This document shows, piece by piece, positions 43,531-52,889 of a DNA stretch of 60,053 bases. Within the stretch, counting starts at the first letter, position 1. Every line of letters starts with the position of its first letter. The DNA comes from Caldivirga sp. (GTDB lineage Archaea > Thermoproteota > Thermoprotei > Thermoproteales > Thermocladiaceae): positions 1-60,053 of the forward strand of contig NZ_JAGDXD010000045.1 of NCBI RefSeq assembly GCF_023256255.1, given 5' to 3'. The position numbers and the translations under genes were made by a program. The notes under the pieces were generated by a model. It made no database searches, had not been told where the DNA came from, and worked only from the letters and a program-made list of their open reading frames with translations.

Positions 43531-44597
43531 ATTATGTACACCTGATTAAGCGGCAGCTTAATGGCTTGCCCAGTGTTTGATGATAAGTATATTGCCTTAA
43601 TTATCTCAAGGCTCCTCATACCCTCATAGCCATTTATCGGGAAGTCCCTGTCCTCACGTAGCGCGTTAAGGAAATCCCTCAGGAGGGTTTTATGGAGGTT
43701 CTCAGTCTGGGTTAACGTATCCCTCTTAGCCTCAGGGTTAATTCTCTGAACCCCACCCTGGTTTGTTGCTAATAATGTGATTAACCTATCGTTAATCTCC
43801 AATTGTCCCTCAGTCCCATACACTCTTATTATCCTGAACTGGAAGTTACTCGGCTGCGTTGACACTGACGCTGCCAATGAACCTAAGGCGCCGTTCCTGT
43901 ACCTTAATGCTGCAACAGCCGTATCCTCCACTGTTATTGATGGGTGTGAGGCGTTTACGTAGAAGCCGACAACATCACTCACGTCACCGCCAAACCAGTA
44001 CATTAAGTCCACAGTGTGTATGCCTTGATTAGTTAAGGCCCCTCCACCCTCTGTTTCCCACATGCCCCTCCAACTCCTGGCTAATTCATCCCTATTGTAG
44101 TAGTTCTTCTCATCCCTCCACCACATCATTTTAGCCTCAACCAGGAACACTTTACCTAATCCTCCACTACTGATTATTGACTTAGCCTTGGCAATATCAG
44201 GGGCGTACCTTTCCTGGAAGATTACACCGAGTTTAACGTGGTTTCTCTCAGCCTTCATAACCATTTCCCTAGCCCCAGCCAGCGTGACGGCCATAGGCTT
44301 CTCAACTATTACATGCTTATGATACTCCATTGCGTACATGGCTTGAGGGGCATGTAAGTATGATGGGGTGGCTATGGTGATTACATCAACATCAGGGTCC
44401 TTCACCAAGTCATCCAATGTGTAGTATGCTTTAGCCCCAAGTTGCTTACCAAGTTCATCGGCCCTAGCCTTAATTTGATCAACAACCGCAGTTAACTTAA
44501 TCCACCCAGTCTCCTGCTCCAACTCCTTAATGGCTCTTGCGTGAACAACCCCAATAGCCCCCAGTCCAACAACACCAACACCCACTTTACCGGGCAT
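43527..44597 (-). CDS. Gfo/Idh/MocA-family oxidoreductase
   Basis: The 356-residue enzyme has GVVGLGAIGVVHARAI for NAD(P) binding and the EKP motif in VIVEKPMAV. The C-terminal domain carries NQGIHTVDLMYW, typical of the family's substrate-side His. It is translationally coupled (ATGA) to the isomerase-like gene at 42730. Its promoter region is shared with the divergent isomerase at 44748. Likely substrate: a sugar, sugar acid or inositol. Confidence 0.9.
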   Translation of the reverse strand: MPGKVGVGVVGLGAIGVVHARAIKELEQETGWIKLTAVVDQIKARADELGKQLGAKAYYTLDDLVKDPDVDVITIATPSYLHAPQAMYAMEYHKHVIVEKPMAVTLAGAREMVMKAERNHVKLGVIFQERYAPDIAKAKSIISSGGLGKVFLVEAKMMWWRDEKNYYNRDELARSWRGMWETEGGGALTNQGIHTVDLMYWFGGDVSDVVGFYVNASHPSITVEDTAVAALRYRNGALGSLAASVSTQPSNFQFRIIRVYGTEGQLEINDRLITLLATNQGGVQRINPEAKRDTLTQTENLHKTLLRDFLNALREDRDFPINGYEGMRSLEIIKAIYLSSNTGQAIKLPLNQVYII

Positions 44598-44747
44598 ACT
44601 AATGATTAGCTTATTCGCTTTAAAGCATTATTCAGTAGATAAAAGTTCACCTAATTCTAATACCTAGCGTTTGTAGCATAGTATTGGTGAAAAGTCGTTA
44701 GATTATATTTATTAAAGCGGGACTGTTATGATTTAAACTGAGGTAGC

Positions 44748-45587
44748 ATGTTTAAAATCGGTGTAATATCTGATGAGGTTTCCCAAGACCTTGAACACGC
44801 TCTTAAGGTTATTTCGGAACTAGGGGCAACCCACGTTGAGATTAGGGATCTTTGGGGACGGAATGTTTCTCAATTATCCGACTCGGAGATTACTGAGGTA
44901 CGTAACCTAGCTAGGAAGTACGGCTTAGAGGTATCTAACTTGGATTCATTCATATTTAAAATATACATTAATGATTCTGAATCCCATAAGAAGCACATTA
45001 ACGTTTTAAGGAGGGTTATTGAACTATCTAAGAGACTTGACTTAAAGTACACTAGGATATTCACGTTCTGGTGGCAGGGGGAATTAGGCAACTACTTGAA
45101 TCAATTAATTGAACTTTTCCAACCAGCAGTGGAGCTGGCGGAGAGGGAGGGTGTTTACCTTGTTGTTGAAAATGAGTACAGTTGCATAGTAGGAACAGGT
45201 AAGGAGGCCTATGAATTCATTAATAGGCTTGGAAGTAGGTACGTAAGGGTGCTTTGGGATCCAGGTAACGCTTTCTTCGCAAGGGAAACCCCATACCCAC
45301 ATGGGTATAGTGCCGTGAAGGACTTAGTAATGCACATTCATGTTAAGGATGCTGCAGTGGAGAATGGGCACTACGCCTGGAAGCCAATAGGGGGTGGTAT
45401 GATTGATTACCGTGGCCAATTCAAGGCACTTCTCGATAACGGGTATGATGGTGTTATCTCCCTAGAAACACACTACGTGCCACCCAGTGGCAGTAAGGAG
45501 GAGGGGACCAGGGAGTCGTTTAACGGTATTGTTAAAATACTGAGAGAACTTGGAGTCGCCGAGAAGGTACTTAACTTTAGGAGGTAA
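44748..45587 (+). CDS. Sugar phosphate isomerase/epimerase-like TIM barrel
   Basis: The 279-residue protein is another xylose isomerase-like barrel: THVEIRDLWGRNVSQL, LVVENEYSCIV, VLWDPGNAF, MHIHVKDA and VISLETHYVPP give the usual Glu/Asp/His/Glu metal site. It faces the Gfo/Idh gene at 43527 across a 150-nt divergent promoter region, so the two directions are probably co-regulated. TATA-like TTTATTAAA near 44707-44715 lies about 36 nt before the ATG. Confidence 0.88.
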   Translation: MFKIGVISDEVSQDLEHALKVISELGATHVEIRDLWGRNVSQLSDSEITEVRNLARKYGLEVSNLDSFIFKIYINDSESHKKHINVLRRVIELSKRLDLKYTRIFTFWWQGELGNYLNQLIELFQPAVELAEREGVYLVVENEYSCIVGTGKEAYEFINRLGSRYVRVLWDPGNAFFARETPYPHGYSAVKDLVMHIHVKDAAVENGHYAWKPIGGGMIDYRGQFKALLDNGYDGVISLETHYVPPSGSKEEGTRESFNGIVKILRELGVAEKVLNFRR

Positions 45588-45626
45588 TGAATGAAGAGGG
45601 TAAGTGTTTTTAAATCAAATTCCCTC

Positions 45627-46412
45627 CTAGCTTACTGTGCTCAGTATGTTTCTTAGGTTCTTTATACTTACCTTAACCGTCTCAATGGGTGGCTTGTATG
45701 GGTATTCTTCATTCTCAATTATAAGCCACTCAGTGCCCCCATACTTCCTTAATGCACTTAGGATTTCTGGCCAGTTTAATTCACCTTCACCAACAGCCAC
45801 ATTATACCCCTTAGCCTTCGAGTAATCCTTAACGTGGACGCTCACTATCCTACCACTATACCTCTTAATCAACTCAACGATATCACTATTACTTAACCCA
45901 GCCCTATATGCGTGGCCTATATCAATTTGGGCAATAACACTGTTATCAGTGTTACTGAAGACTAGGTGGAATGGTAGTTCACCCTCAATTGGTTGGAATT
46001 CAAGCCAGTGATTATGGTAACCAGTCCTCATACCGTAGGACTTCAAAATCCTTGATAAGTCATTAAGCATGCTGGCGAACTTCAACCAACCAGCCCTACC
46101 CCTCCTCCACTCCTCAGGTATACCGGGTATTATTAGGTTCCTATTCCAGAGTAACCTATTGTACTCAATAGTCCTATTAAGCTCATCACCAATGAAACTA
46201 TTAACGCCTAGGTGAGCCCCAGCAACCTCTAAGCCAACCTTATCTAGGAATTCCCTCCACTCCAAGGCAGACTTACTGTAGAAGCCGGCGAACTCAACAC
46301 CATCGAAGCCAGCCTCAGCAACAGCCTTAACTGTGCCGAATGGGTCCTTAGGCATATCATCCCTAAGTGAGTATAATTGAAGCGCAATCCTTAAACCAGC
46401 CACATTCACCAC
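45627..46412 (-). CDS. Sugar phosphate isomerase/epimerase-like TIM barrel
   Basis: The 261-residue barrel has FDGVEFAGFYS, TGYHNHWLEFQ, QIDIGHAYRAG, SVHVKDYS and EWLIIENEEYP, so the metal site appears complete. It overlaps the Gfo/Idh gene at 46406 by 7 nt, repeating the dehydrogenase-isomerase pairing seen at 43527/42730. Similar proteins act as inosose isomerases or dehydratases or as keto-sugar epimerases. Confidence 0.88.
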   Translation of the reverse strand: MVNVAGLRIALQLYSLRDDMPKDPFGTVKAVAEAGFDGVEFAGFYSKSALEWREFLDKVGLEVAGAHLGVNSFIGDELNRTIEYNRLLWNRNLIIPGIPEEWRRGRAGWLKFASMLNDLSRILKSYGMRTGYHNHWLEFQPIEGELPFHLVFSNTDNSVIAQIDIGHAYRAGLSNSDIVELIKRYSGRIVSVHVKDYSKAKGYNVAVGEGELNWPEILSALRKYGGTEWLIIENEEYPYKPPIETVKVSIKNLRNILSTVS

Positions 46413-47533
46413 CCCATGGAGTCAAGTATTGACTGAGGAATACTAATCCTCTCCTCCCTACCACTCTCAGCAGACTTGTAAATAGCCTCAATTATAGCCA
46501 CATCCAGTAACCCCTGCTCACCAGTACAGGCTGGGTAAGGAGCCTTCGAGGCACCCTTAGTTATAGCATCAATGAATGCCCTATCCTCCTGCGCATAAGC
46601 TGACTGCTGTTGCCCTATTAATGGTGTTGATGTTATGAACTCCTCATCAATACTATGAATGTAGCTTAACGACCCACCCTCATAATGTATGCCTCCCTCA
46701 GTACCTATTATTGCTACTTCATGCCTATCCTCCTTAATGTAGGTTGCCCAAGTAGCCTCAATGTACATTGTTAAGTCACCCTCAAACTTAACGAGACCCA
46801 TGGCGAAGTCCTCAACATCCATTGGTGCAGTGTAGGCGAATTGAGAAGTCATTGGTACTGGGTAATTCATCCTCATGTACGCCTTATCAGGGAAGGCTGA
46901 GTAAACCTTACCAACCACTGAAACTGGCTTAGGGAAGTTGGTCATGAACATTGTTGCATCAATAGTGTGCACCCCAATATCCCACATGGGTCCACCACCG
47001 GAGTACTTCCTCTGGAGGAATGTTACAGTGGATGGTATACCCCTCCTCCTAAGGTGAAGAGCCCTAATGTGGTATATTTTACCAAGCCTACCGTTAGTAA
47101 TGAACTTCCTACCCACTTGAACACTCCTCTCAAACCTCATGTGGTGCCCAACCATGAGTACCCTCTGTCTCCTCCTAGCAGTCTCAACCATCCTAACAGC
47201 CTCATCAAGGCTTATTGCCATTGGCTTCTCAGTCAACACGTGAGCCCCATTCTCAAGGGCATCAATGGCTACTGGAGCATGTAGTGCATTTGGTGTTGCT
47301 ATAACGACAGCATCCAAAGCCTCCTTAGCAAGCATCTCCTTATAGTCCGTGTAGAAGTTAAGCTTAAACTTCTCAAGGAATTCAGCAACACGAGCCTTAT
47401 CCACATCAGCACACGCAGCCAATTTAACATTAGGTATTTGAGCCAGGTTAGGCGCGTGAGCGCCCTGAACAATACCACCACAACCCACGAAACCAACCCT
47501 CACAACCTGAGGCGCAACAGACCCGGATGACAT
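46406..47533 (-). CDS. Gfo/Idh/MocA-family oxidoreductase
   Basis: The 375-residue enzyme has GFVGCGGIVQGAHAPNL for cofactor binding, TEKPMAISLDEA with the catalytic Lys, and WDIGVHTIDATMFM in the substrate domain. It is first in a two-gene unit with the isomerase at 45627. It lies divergent from the aldo/keto reductase at 47682 across 148 nt. It is clearly a paralogue of the other three Gfo/Idh proteins here, not a recent copy. Confidence 0.9.
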   Translation of the reverse strand: MSSGSVAPQVVRVGFVGCGGIVQGAHAPNLAQIPNVKLAACADVDKARVAEFLEKFKLNFYTDYKEMLAKEALDAVVIATPNALHAPVAIDALENGAHVLTEKPMAISLDEAVRMVETARRRQRVLMVGHHMRFERSVQVGRKFITNGRLGKIYHIRALHLRRRGIPSTVTFLQRKYSGGGPMWDIGVHTIDATMFMTNFPKPVSVVGKVYSAFPDKAYMRMNYPVPMTSQFAYTAPMDVEDFAMGLVKFEGDLTMYIEATWATYIKEDRHEVAIIGTEGGIHYEGGSLSYIHSIDEEFITSTPLIGQQQSAYAQEDRAFIDAITKGASKAPYPACTGEQGLLDVAIIEAIYKSAESGREERISIPQSILDSMGW

Positions 47534-47681
47534 ATTTATCTGAGGCTTGAACTGGGATGCTGCTTATTAAGTATTACCTCTTATTCTTTAAGGGTAAGGT
47601 ATCATTATTAAATCATTAAGCGTAAACTTATAATGCAGGTAACTTTTATAAATTAGCTTAGTTAACCTCTTCAAGATTAGT

Positions 47682-48662
47682 ATGGAATATGTTAACTTAG
47701 GTAATACTGGTTTGAAAATATCAAGAATATGCCTTGGTGCCATGCAGTTCGGTAATACGGCACCATGGATGGTTGAACTTGAGGATGCTAGGAAGATTTG
47801 GAAGAAGGCTTGGGACCTTGGCATCAACTGTATTGACACGGCTAACGTCTACTCTAGGGGTAGGAGTGAGGAGATTGTTGGTGAGTTGGTTAAGGGTATG
47901 AGGGAGGATGTTGTTATAGCGACTAAGGTTTTTGGGCAGATGGGTAATGGTCCTAATGATAGGGGTTTGTCTAGGAAGCATGTTATGAGGCAGATTAGTG
48001 ATTCTCTTAGGAGGCTTGGTACTGATTATGTTGACTTGTATCAGATTCATAGGTGGGATTATGAGACGCCAATTGAGGAGACACTATCCACACTAACAGA
48101 CCTAGTACACCAAGGAAAAGTAAGATACATTGGAGCATCAAGCATGTGGACATGGCAATTCGCGAAAGCCATATACACAGCCGAAATGAAGGGTTACGAG
48201 AAGTTCGTAAGCATGCAAAACGTCTACAACCTACTTTACAGGGAGGAGGAAAGGGAAATGATACCATTCTGCAAGGCTCATGGAATAGGCATAATACCAT
48301 GGAGCCCAACCGCAGCAGGCATATTATCAGGTAAGTACTATAAGGATGGTAAGATAGTGGTACCGGAGACTGAAACTAGGGTTAGGCCAGGTAGTGGCGA
48401 CTACAGGATTTACGTGGAACCACCTGAGAATGCTGAAATTCTTAAGAGGGTAATTGAGGTCGCTAAGAATAAGGGCGCTACACCAACTCAAATAGCCTAC
48501 GCCTGGCTACTGCATAAGGGTGTTACAGCACCAATAATAGGCACCACTAAGCCTGAGCACGTGGAGGAGGCTGTCGGCGCCATTGGGATAAAGCTTACTG
48601 ATGATGAGATAAAGTACCTTGAGGAACCATATAAACCAAAGCCAGTCTTCGGCCATAGGTAA
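47682..48662 (+). CDS. Aldo/keto reductase
   Basis: The 326-residue protein has the AKR signatures DTANVYSRGRSEEIVG (Asp and Tyr of the tetrad), IATKVF with the Lys, and YQIHRWD with the His. It would reduce sugar aldehydes or ketones with NADPH. The DNA is odd: up to about 48068 codons end mostly in T or G, afterwards mostly in A or C, an abrupt change mid-gene (see findings). A TATA-like CTTTTATAAA at about 47644-47653 lies about 33 nt upstream. Confidence 0.92.
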   Translation: MEYVNLGNTGLKISRICLGAMQFGNTAPWMVELEDARKIWKKAWDLGINCIDTANVYSRGRSEEIVGELVKGMREDVVIATKVFGQMGNGPNDRGLSRKHVMRQISDSLRRLGTDYVDLYQIHRWDYETPIEETLSTLTDLVHQGKVRYIGASSMWTWQFAKAIYTAEMKGYEKFVSMQNVYNLLYREEEREMIPFCKAHGIGIIPWSPTAAGILSGKYYKDGKIVVPETETRVRPGSGDYRIYVEPPENAEILKRVIEVAKNKGATPTQIAYAWLLHKGVTAPIIGTTKPEHVEEAVGAIGIKLTDDEIKYLEEPYKPKPVFGHR

Positions 48663-48762
48663 GTCACTTAGATAAATCCCTATAAAATCTGTTTTTCAAA
48701 CTCAACCCTTCCTGCTAATAATGCATACTTTTCATTAATCTTATGAATTATTAGGGGATTAG

Positions 48763-49317
48763 TCAGTAGCTGAATATTTCATCTTCCTTAAACCAATGGC
48801 TTATCTCCCTCTTAGCCTCCTCAGGGCTGTCACTAGCATGCACAATATTCCTTATAGCCCTCTTCTCCCTATTAGCTAAGTCAGGGCTGTCCACTGAGTA
48901 ATCTCCTCTAATTGTTCCCGGCTCCGCTTTATAGGGTAATGTATTACCTACCAGTTTCCTGACAACCTCAACTGCGTGATTGCCTTCAACAACCATGAGA
49001 ACTATAGGTGACTCAGTCATGTAGTCCACTAGCCATTTCTTAACTAATTTACCGATCTCAACAGGATCATCTGTGCCTAACTCAACCTTCGCATCAATCC
49101 CCATCTCCTTATAACTATTAAGCGTTTTATTGCCAACGCTCCTGAACCAATCAACGTTGCTTGGGTAAAAACCCTCAATCTTCTCCCTACTTGCCCAAGC
49201 CATCTTCATAGCCACTATTTTGAGGCCTACTTTCTCAAGCCTCAAAATAACCTCACCCACTAACCCCCTCCTTACACCATCAGGCTTAACTATGACGAGG
49301 GTCCTCTCAATGGCCAT
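48763..49317 (-). CDS. ndk: Nucleoside diphosphate kinase
   Basis: I start at ATG 49317 (MAIERTLVIVKPDGV, 184 residues) because a TATA-like CTTTAAAG at about 49338-49346 lies 25 nt upstream and family members begin there; an upstream in-frame ATG at 49356 would add 13 residues. K11 and the phosphohistidine H160 in RNIVHASDS are present. The enzyme is longer than the usual 140-150 residues, with an extra segment at about 52-105. It equilibrates NTP pools. It follows the nuo block by 67 nt but has its own promoter. Confidence 0.93.
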   Translation of the reverse strand: MAIERTLVIVKPDGVRRGLVGEVILRLEKVGLKIVAMKMAWASREKIEGFYPSNVDWFRSVGNKTLNSYKEMGIDAKVELGTDDPVEIGKLVKKWLVDYMTESPIVLMVVEGNHAVEVVRKLVGNTLPYKAEPGTIRGDYSVDSPDLANREKRAIRNIVHASDSPEEAKREISHWFKEDEIFSY

Positions 49318-49384
49318 AGGCGTCATTACCCATACCCCTTTAAAGTGTTTCCGCATGTTAGGAGGGATTAGCTTTAAGGTACTG

Positions 49385-50659
49385 TTACCTATCCGCCTCA
49401 GGTGGGAAGTACCCCCATGAACCGTATATTGACGGTAGGTCCATTAGCCTATACCCCCTTAAACTCTCCATGAATGGCCTAAGGTTATACCAAGATGGGG
49501 TAATCATCCTAAGCCTGTAGGGTACATTAGACTTGCCGTCGCTAACTAGAGAGTACAATAATGTTCCTCTGGCTGCTTCAGTAAGCGTAGTTGCCTCCCC
49601 CTCAGGTAGTGTTAAGCCTATCAGTAGCCTGAATAGGTAATTCCTAATGTCCTTAGCCACCTTCTCCCTCTCCTTAGGTGGTACCCTGGCCATCAGCTTA
49701 TTACCTATTACTGGCCCCTCGGGAATGTTCTTAACAGCCTGCCTTATTATATTGAGGCTCTGCCTAATCTCCTCAACCCTCACTAGGAACCTTGAATATG
49801 CATCACCCTCATCAGCCACAGGGATCTCCCACTCTAACTGATCATAAACAGCATATGGCCTCGCCTTCCTACTATCATACTCAACACCACAGGCCCTTAG
49901 GAATGGGCCAACTGCCCCCAGTTTAATGCACTGGTCCTTGGTTAAGACACCCACGTCCTTCATCCTGCTTATTGTGACAGGATTCTTAGTGAATATTGTG
50001 CCTAATTCATCGATCTTCTTCTCAATGAAGAAGGTCATGTTGTAAACGTACCTTAAGGTATCTGGGTGAACATCCCACCTCACGCCACTGGGTATTACAA
50101 AGGATATTGTTATCCTAGCCCCAGTCATCCTGGCTAAGGCATCTGTTATGAATTCCCTTAGGCCAAAGCCCCACATGTAGCCTGTTGAATGGCCAAGGAA
50201 AACGGCTAATATTCCCGTATCGTAAAGGTGATCACCTATCCTGCTTAACTCATCCATAATAACCCTCAGGTACTGGGCTCTTGGGGGTACGTCTAATTGG
50301 CCTAATTCCTCAATGGCCCTAACGTAACCATGATCCATTATTGATGACTCAGCTATTGTAGGGCGCTCCACAAGCGGTATATTATGCACGAAAAGCCTGG
50401 TTTCAGCAAGCTTCTCCACAGCCCTATGTACGTAACCCGGGTCCGGTATTGCCTCAACAATGTAGTCACCCTTTAACCTTAGGATAATCCTCATGTGCCC
50501 ACTACCTGGGTGGGCTGGGCCAATTAAGACGAGGTACTCATCTGACTTATAAGCCTCCTCAACCATGTTCTTGGGAATAGGTAGGAAGAGTGACTTAACC
50601 TCGGTAGGCACTTCTACTGGTACGTCAATTGATACTTCACGCTCAGCCACATTAATCAC
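49385..50659 (-). CDS. nuoD: NADH-quinone oxidoreductase subunit D (49 kDa) homologue
   Basis: The 424-residue protein matches the 49-kDa subunit that, with NuoB, forms the quinone site: GPAHPGSGHMRI at the N-terminus, DPGYVHRAVEKLAE, DELSRIGDHLYDTG and RWDVHPD. The N-terminal motif has an extra residue between the two histidines compared with the bacterial HPSTHG. The start overlaps the nuoBC stop by 4 nt. Electron donor modules (NuoEFG) are absent, as is common in archaea. Confidence 0.9.
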   Translation of the reverse strand: MINVAEREVSIDVPVEVPTEVKSLFLPIPKNMVEEAYKSDEYLVLIGPAHPGSGHMRIILRLKGDYIVEAIPDPGYVHRAVEKLAETRLFVHNIPLVERPTIAESSIMDHGYVRAIEELGQLDVPPRAQYLRVIMDELSRIGDHLYDTGILAVFLGHSTGYMWGFGLREFITDALARMTGARITISFVIPSGVRWDVHPDTLRYVYNMTFFIEKKIDELGTIFTKNPVTISRMKDVGVLTKDQCIKLGAVGPFLRACGVEYDSRKARPYAVYDQLEWEIPVADEGDAYSRFLVRVEEIRQSLNIIRQAVKNIPEGPVIGNKLMARVPPKEREKVAKDIRNYLFRLLIGLTLPEGEATTLTEAARGTLLYSLVSDGKSNVPYRLRMITPSWYNLRPFMESLRGYRLMDLPSIYGSWGYFPPEADR

Positions 50660-51792
50660 CTCTCCACCACAACCCCCTTAAGCGAGGGGATTCTATACTC
50701 CTTCCTAAGTGGATACTTCACAGGTGTATCTGGGTCTAGGATGAAGTTACTCCCCATCCATGGGTTACCGTCAAACCAGACGCCGAATAAGTCATGTAGT
50801 TCCCTTTCCTGGTAATCAGCACCAGGGTAAACGTCAATTATTGAGGGTACCTTAGCCTCATCCCTAGGTACATCGAAGTATAGTGTTAGTAGGACTGATT
50901 GCAGCTCCTTACTTGAGTACGAGCCAAGCACATACTCCATCCTAAAGACCCCGGCGTTAATTAGGTCTATTACGTTAATTGACTTTATGTGATCGAAGCC
51001 CAGTTTAAAGGCTGAGAGTACCGCATCCTTAAGGTGGCTCTGGTTATTCAACATGATGCATAGGTCGTTAATACCCCTTATAGCGGCGTTTTTAACACCA
51101 TCCTTCAATGATTCCTTAAAACCGTCAATTAACTTCTGCCCAAGCTCCCACTTAATGTTGGCTGCTGGTTTGCAGACATTAATGTCCTTAATTAGCTCGA
51201 ACTCAATCCTGTGAGGTGGATTAGGGGGTCTTTGTGGTTTATCGGGCTTCAGTACCTTAGTTAGGTCAATTGGGTTTGGCCTTATATTGGGCTTAGCTTC
51301 CTTACCCTCAATCTTATTCTGAACCATCCTAATGGCCCTAATCACTGCCTCAGGGGTTGGTGGGCAACCCATAACCCAAGCATCAACAGGTATAATCTCA
51401 TTAACCTTAACAACATGGTACGAATTCCAGAAGACGCCCCCCTCCATTGCGCATGAGCCCATGGCTATAACGAACTTAGGGTAAGGCATCTGCTCATAAG
51501 CAGTCTTAACAACCTTAGCCATCTTCCTAGTTACAGTACCCTCTATTACTATTGAGTTCGTTTGCCTAGGCCCAAATATGGGTAGGAACCCCCACCTCTC
51601 AGCGTCATAACCGGGGGCTGAGGTGTGCGCGAACTCCACTCCACAGCATGCTGTCACCAGGTGGGCTGGCCATATTGAGAATTTCGTCCCCCAACTCGCT
51701 AATGAATCCGGTAGTAGTTTAATATCCATTCCAATGGACTTTAACGTTATCTTCAGCGTATTAACAGTTGTATCACCCATAATTATCCACAA
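50656..51792 (-). CDS. nuoB: Fused NADH-quinone oxidoreductase subunits B and C
   Basis: The 378-residue protein joins two complex I subunits. Residues about 1-160 are NuoB, with the cluster N2 cysteines in TACCGVEF, AMGSCAMEGG and VMGCPPTPE. Residues about 220-378 are NuoC (FDVPRDEAKVPSIIDVYPGADYQERELHDLFGVWF and LRKEYRIP). In Escherichia coli C is fused to D; here it is B to C. The linker at about 165-215 is Pro/Lys-rich. It is flanked by nuoA and nuoD in the standard order. Confidence 0.92.
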   Translation of the reverse strand: MWIIMGDTTVNTLKITLKSIGMDIKLLPDSLASWGTKFSIWPAHLVTACCGVEFAHTSAPGYDAERWGFLPIFGPRQTNSIVIEGTVTRKMAKVVKTAYEQMPYPKFVIAMGSCAMEGGVFWNSYHVVKVNEIIPVDAWVMGCPPTPEAVIRAIRMVQNKIEGKEAKPNIRPNPIDLTKVLKPDKPQRPPNPPHRIEFELIKDINVCKPAANIKWELGQKLIDGFKESLKDGVKNAAIRGINDLCIMLNNQSHLKDAVLSAFKLGFDHIKSINVIDLINAGVFRMEYVLGSYSSKELQSVLLTLYFDVPRDEAKVPSIIDVYPGADYQERELHDLFGVWFDGNPWMGSNFILDPDTPVKYPLRKEYRIPSLKGVVVER

Positions 51793-51823
51793 CCTATTGG
51801 ACTTGTTACGTTTTTAAAAATTA

Positions 51824-52234
51824 CTATTCACCGCTTCTGTTTAAAATAACTCTACGGGGGGCCTCATAGGCCATGTACTTTACGTCATTGTAGGCTACGT
51901 ATATTAACGGGGAGTAAGTCACAATGAAGGTTATGAAGAGAAGCACGTAACCCATGTTGAAGGGGCTCGTGAACGCTATTGATAATGCAAGCAGAAGCGC
52001 TGCAATCGGTTCTACCGTCAGAAACATGAGTAGGAAGCCAACGTACTGCATTGGTAGGGTACTCCTTACAGGTCCTACTGGTACATTACCAGCCTCAAAC
52101 CTCATAACCTTAACCGGATTAGTTAACCTAACTTTAATTATCCTCCTAATGAGTAGTATTAACCCATCCACCACCAATCCTATGAATACTAGGAAAAGTA
52201 CAGCCGCTAACGCACCCCAGTAGGCCATATTCAT
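51824..52234 (-). CDS. nuoA: NADH-quinone oxidoreductase subunit A
   Basis: The 136-residue membrane protein has three helices and the NuoA pattern: an N-terminal helix, then RFEAGNVPVGPVRSTLPMQYVGFLLMFLTVEPIAALLLAL. The acidic Glu in the second helix region (TVEP) matches the conserved membrane Glu. It leads the block nuoA-nuoBC-nuoD with a 31-nt gap. The membrane subunits H to N are not in the window. Confidence 0.85.
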   Translation of the reverse strand: MNMAYWGALAAVLFLVFIGLVVDGLILLIRRIIKVRLTNPVKVMRFEAGNVPVGPVRSTLPMQYVGFLLMFLTVEPIAALLLALSIAFTSPFNMGYVLLFITFIVTYSPLIYVAYNDVKYMAYEAPRRVILNRSGE

Positions 52235-52337
52235 GGCCCCTAGGCTTAGTATTTATGCTTTACCCTCCATCTTAAAGGGTGAGGCTCAACTGTAATAGTA
52301 TAAAAATAGTATAAAATAGGTTTGCCTAATTACCCCT

Positions 52338-52889
52338 ATGCGTCAGTATCCAGTAGCCTTAATTCATGGGTCTAAGGATCCTGAGTACATTAGTGATGTT
52401 GACGAGTTCTTTAAGAGACTTGGCATTAGTTACGTTTTCCTTCTAGGCCATGGTGACGGTACTATACCTGGTTCCTTCCCATTCTTCCTAAACTGGGGTA
52501 AGGATTACGAGAATGCATTAAGGGTAGCTGACCATGCGCTTAACCCATTATTAAGTATTGGGGAGTTCATTAATGGTCTTAAGGATTATTTACCAAAAAC
52601 ACTGGTGATGCATGGGTCCAATGAGGCTAAGGCCCTTAAAGGCATTAATGCGCTTAAGGAGGCTGGTTTCGAGGTTAGGCTACTTACCGGTGAACCCAAC
52701 GTGTACTCAATGAATTGCCCAAGTGAAGCCTACTTACTATTCCTCTTCAGGGGAGTTATCGTTAGGAAGGCTACAGACATTATTAAGTCTAGGTGCCCTA
52801 GGACTAGGTTAAGTGGCCCCTTATCCTCAGAGCCTTGGTTCCCAAGCCTTATCCTCAGGATCCTTAAGTCTACTGGGCTCCTAGACTAA
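52338..52889 (+). CDS. Uncharacterised alpha/beta protein
   Basis: The 183-residue product is not recognised. It begins MRQYPVALIHGSKDPEY and has LLGHGDGTIPGSFPFF and KTLVMHGSNEAKALKGINAL, suggesting a Rossmann-like or periplasmic-binding-like fold with possible His/Asp sites. No signal peptide. A TATA-like AGTATAAAAT about 25 nt before the ATG fits a leaderless transcript. Its 3' end overlaps the convergent cdd gene by 20 nt. Confidence 0.6.
   Translation: MRQYPVALIHGSKDPEYISDVDEFFKRLGISYVFLLGHGDGTIPGSFPFFLNWGKDYENALRVADHALNPLLSIGEFINGLKDYLPKTLVMHGSNEAKALKGINALKEAGFEVRLLTGEPNVYSMNCPSEAYLLFLFRGVIVRKATDIIKSRCPRTRLSGPLSSEPWFPSLILRILKSTGLLD

Noticed and set aside
49318-49356. Longer ndk start at ATG 49356
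   Set aside because: The TATA-like box lies inside this extension and family members begin at MAIERTLVIVKPDG.
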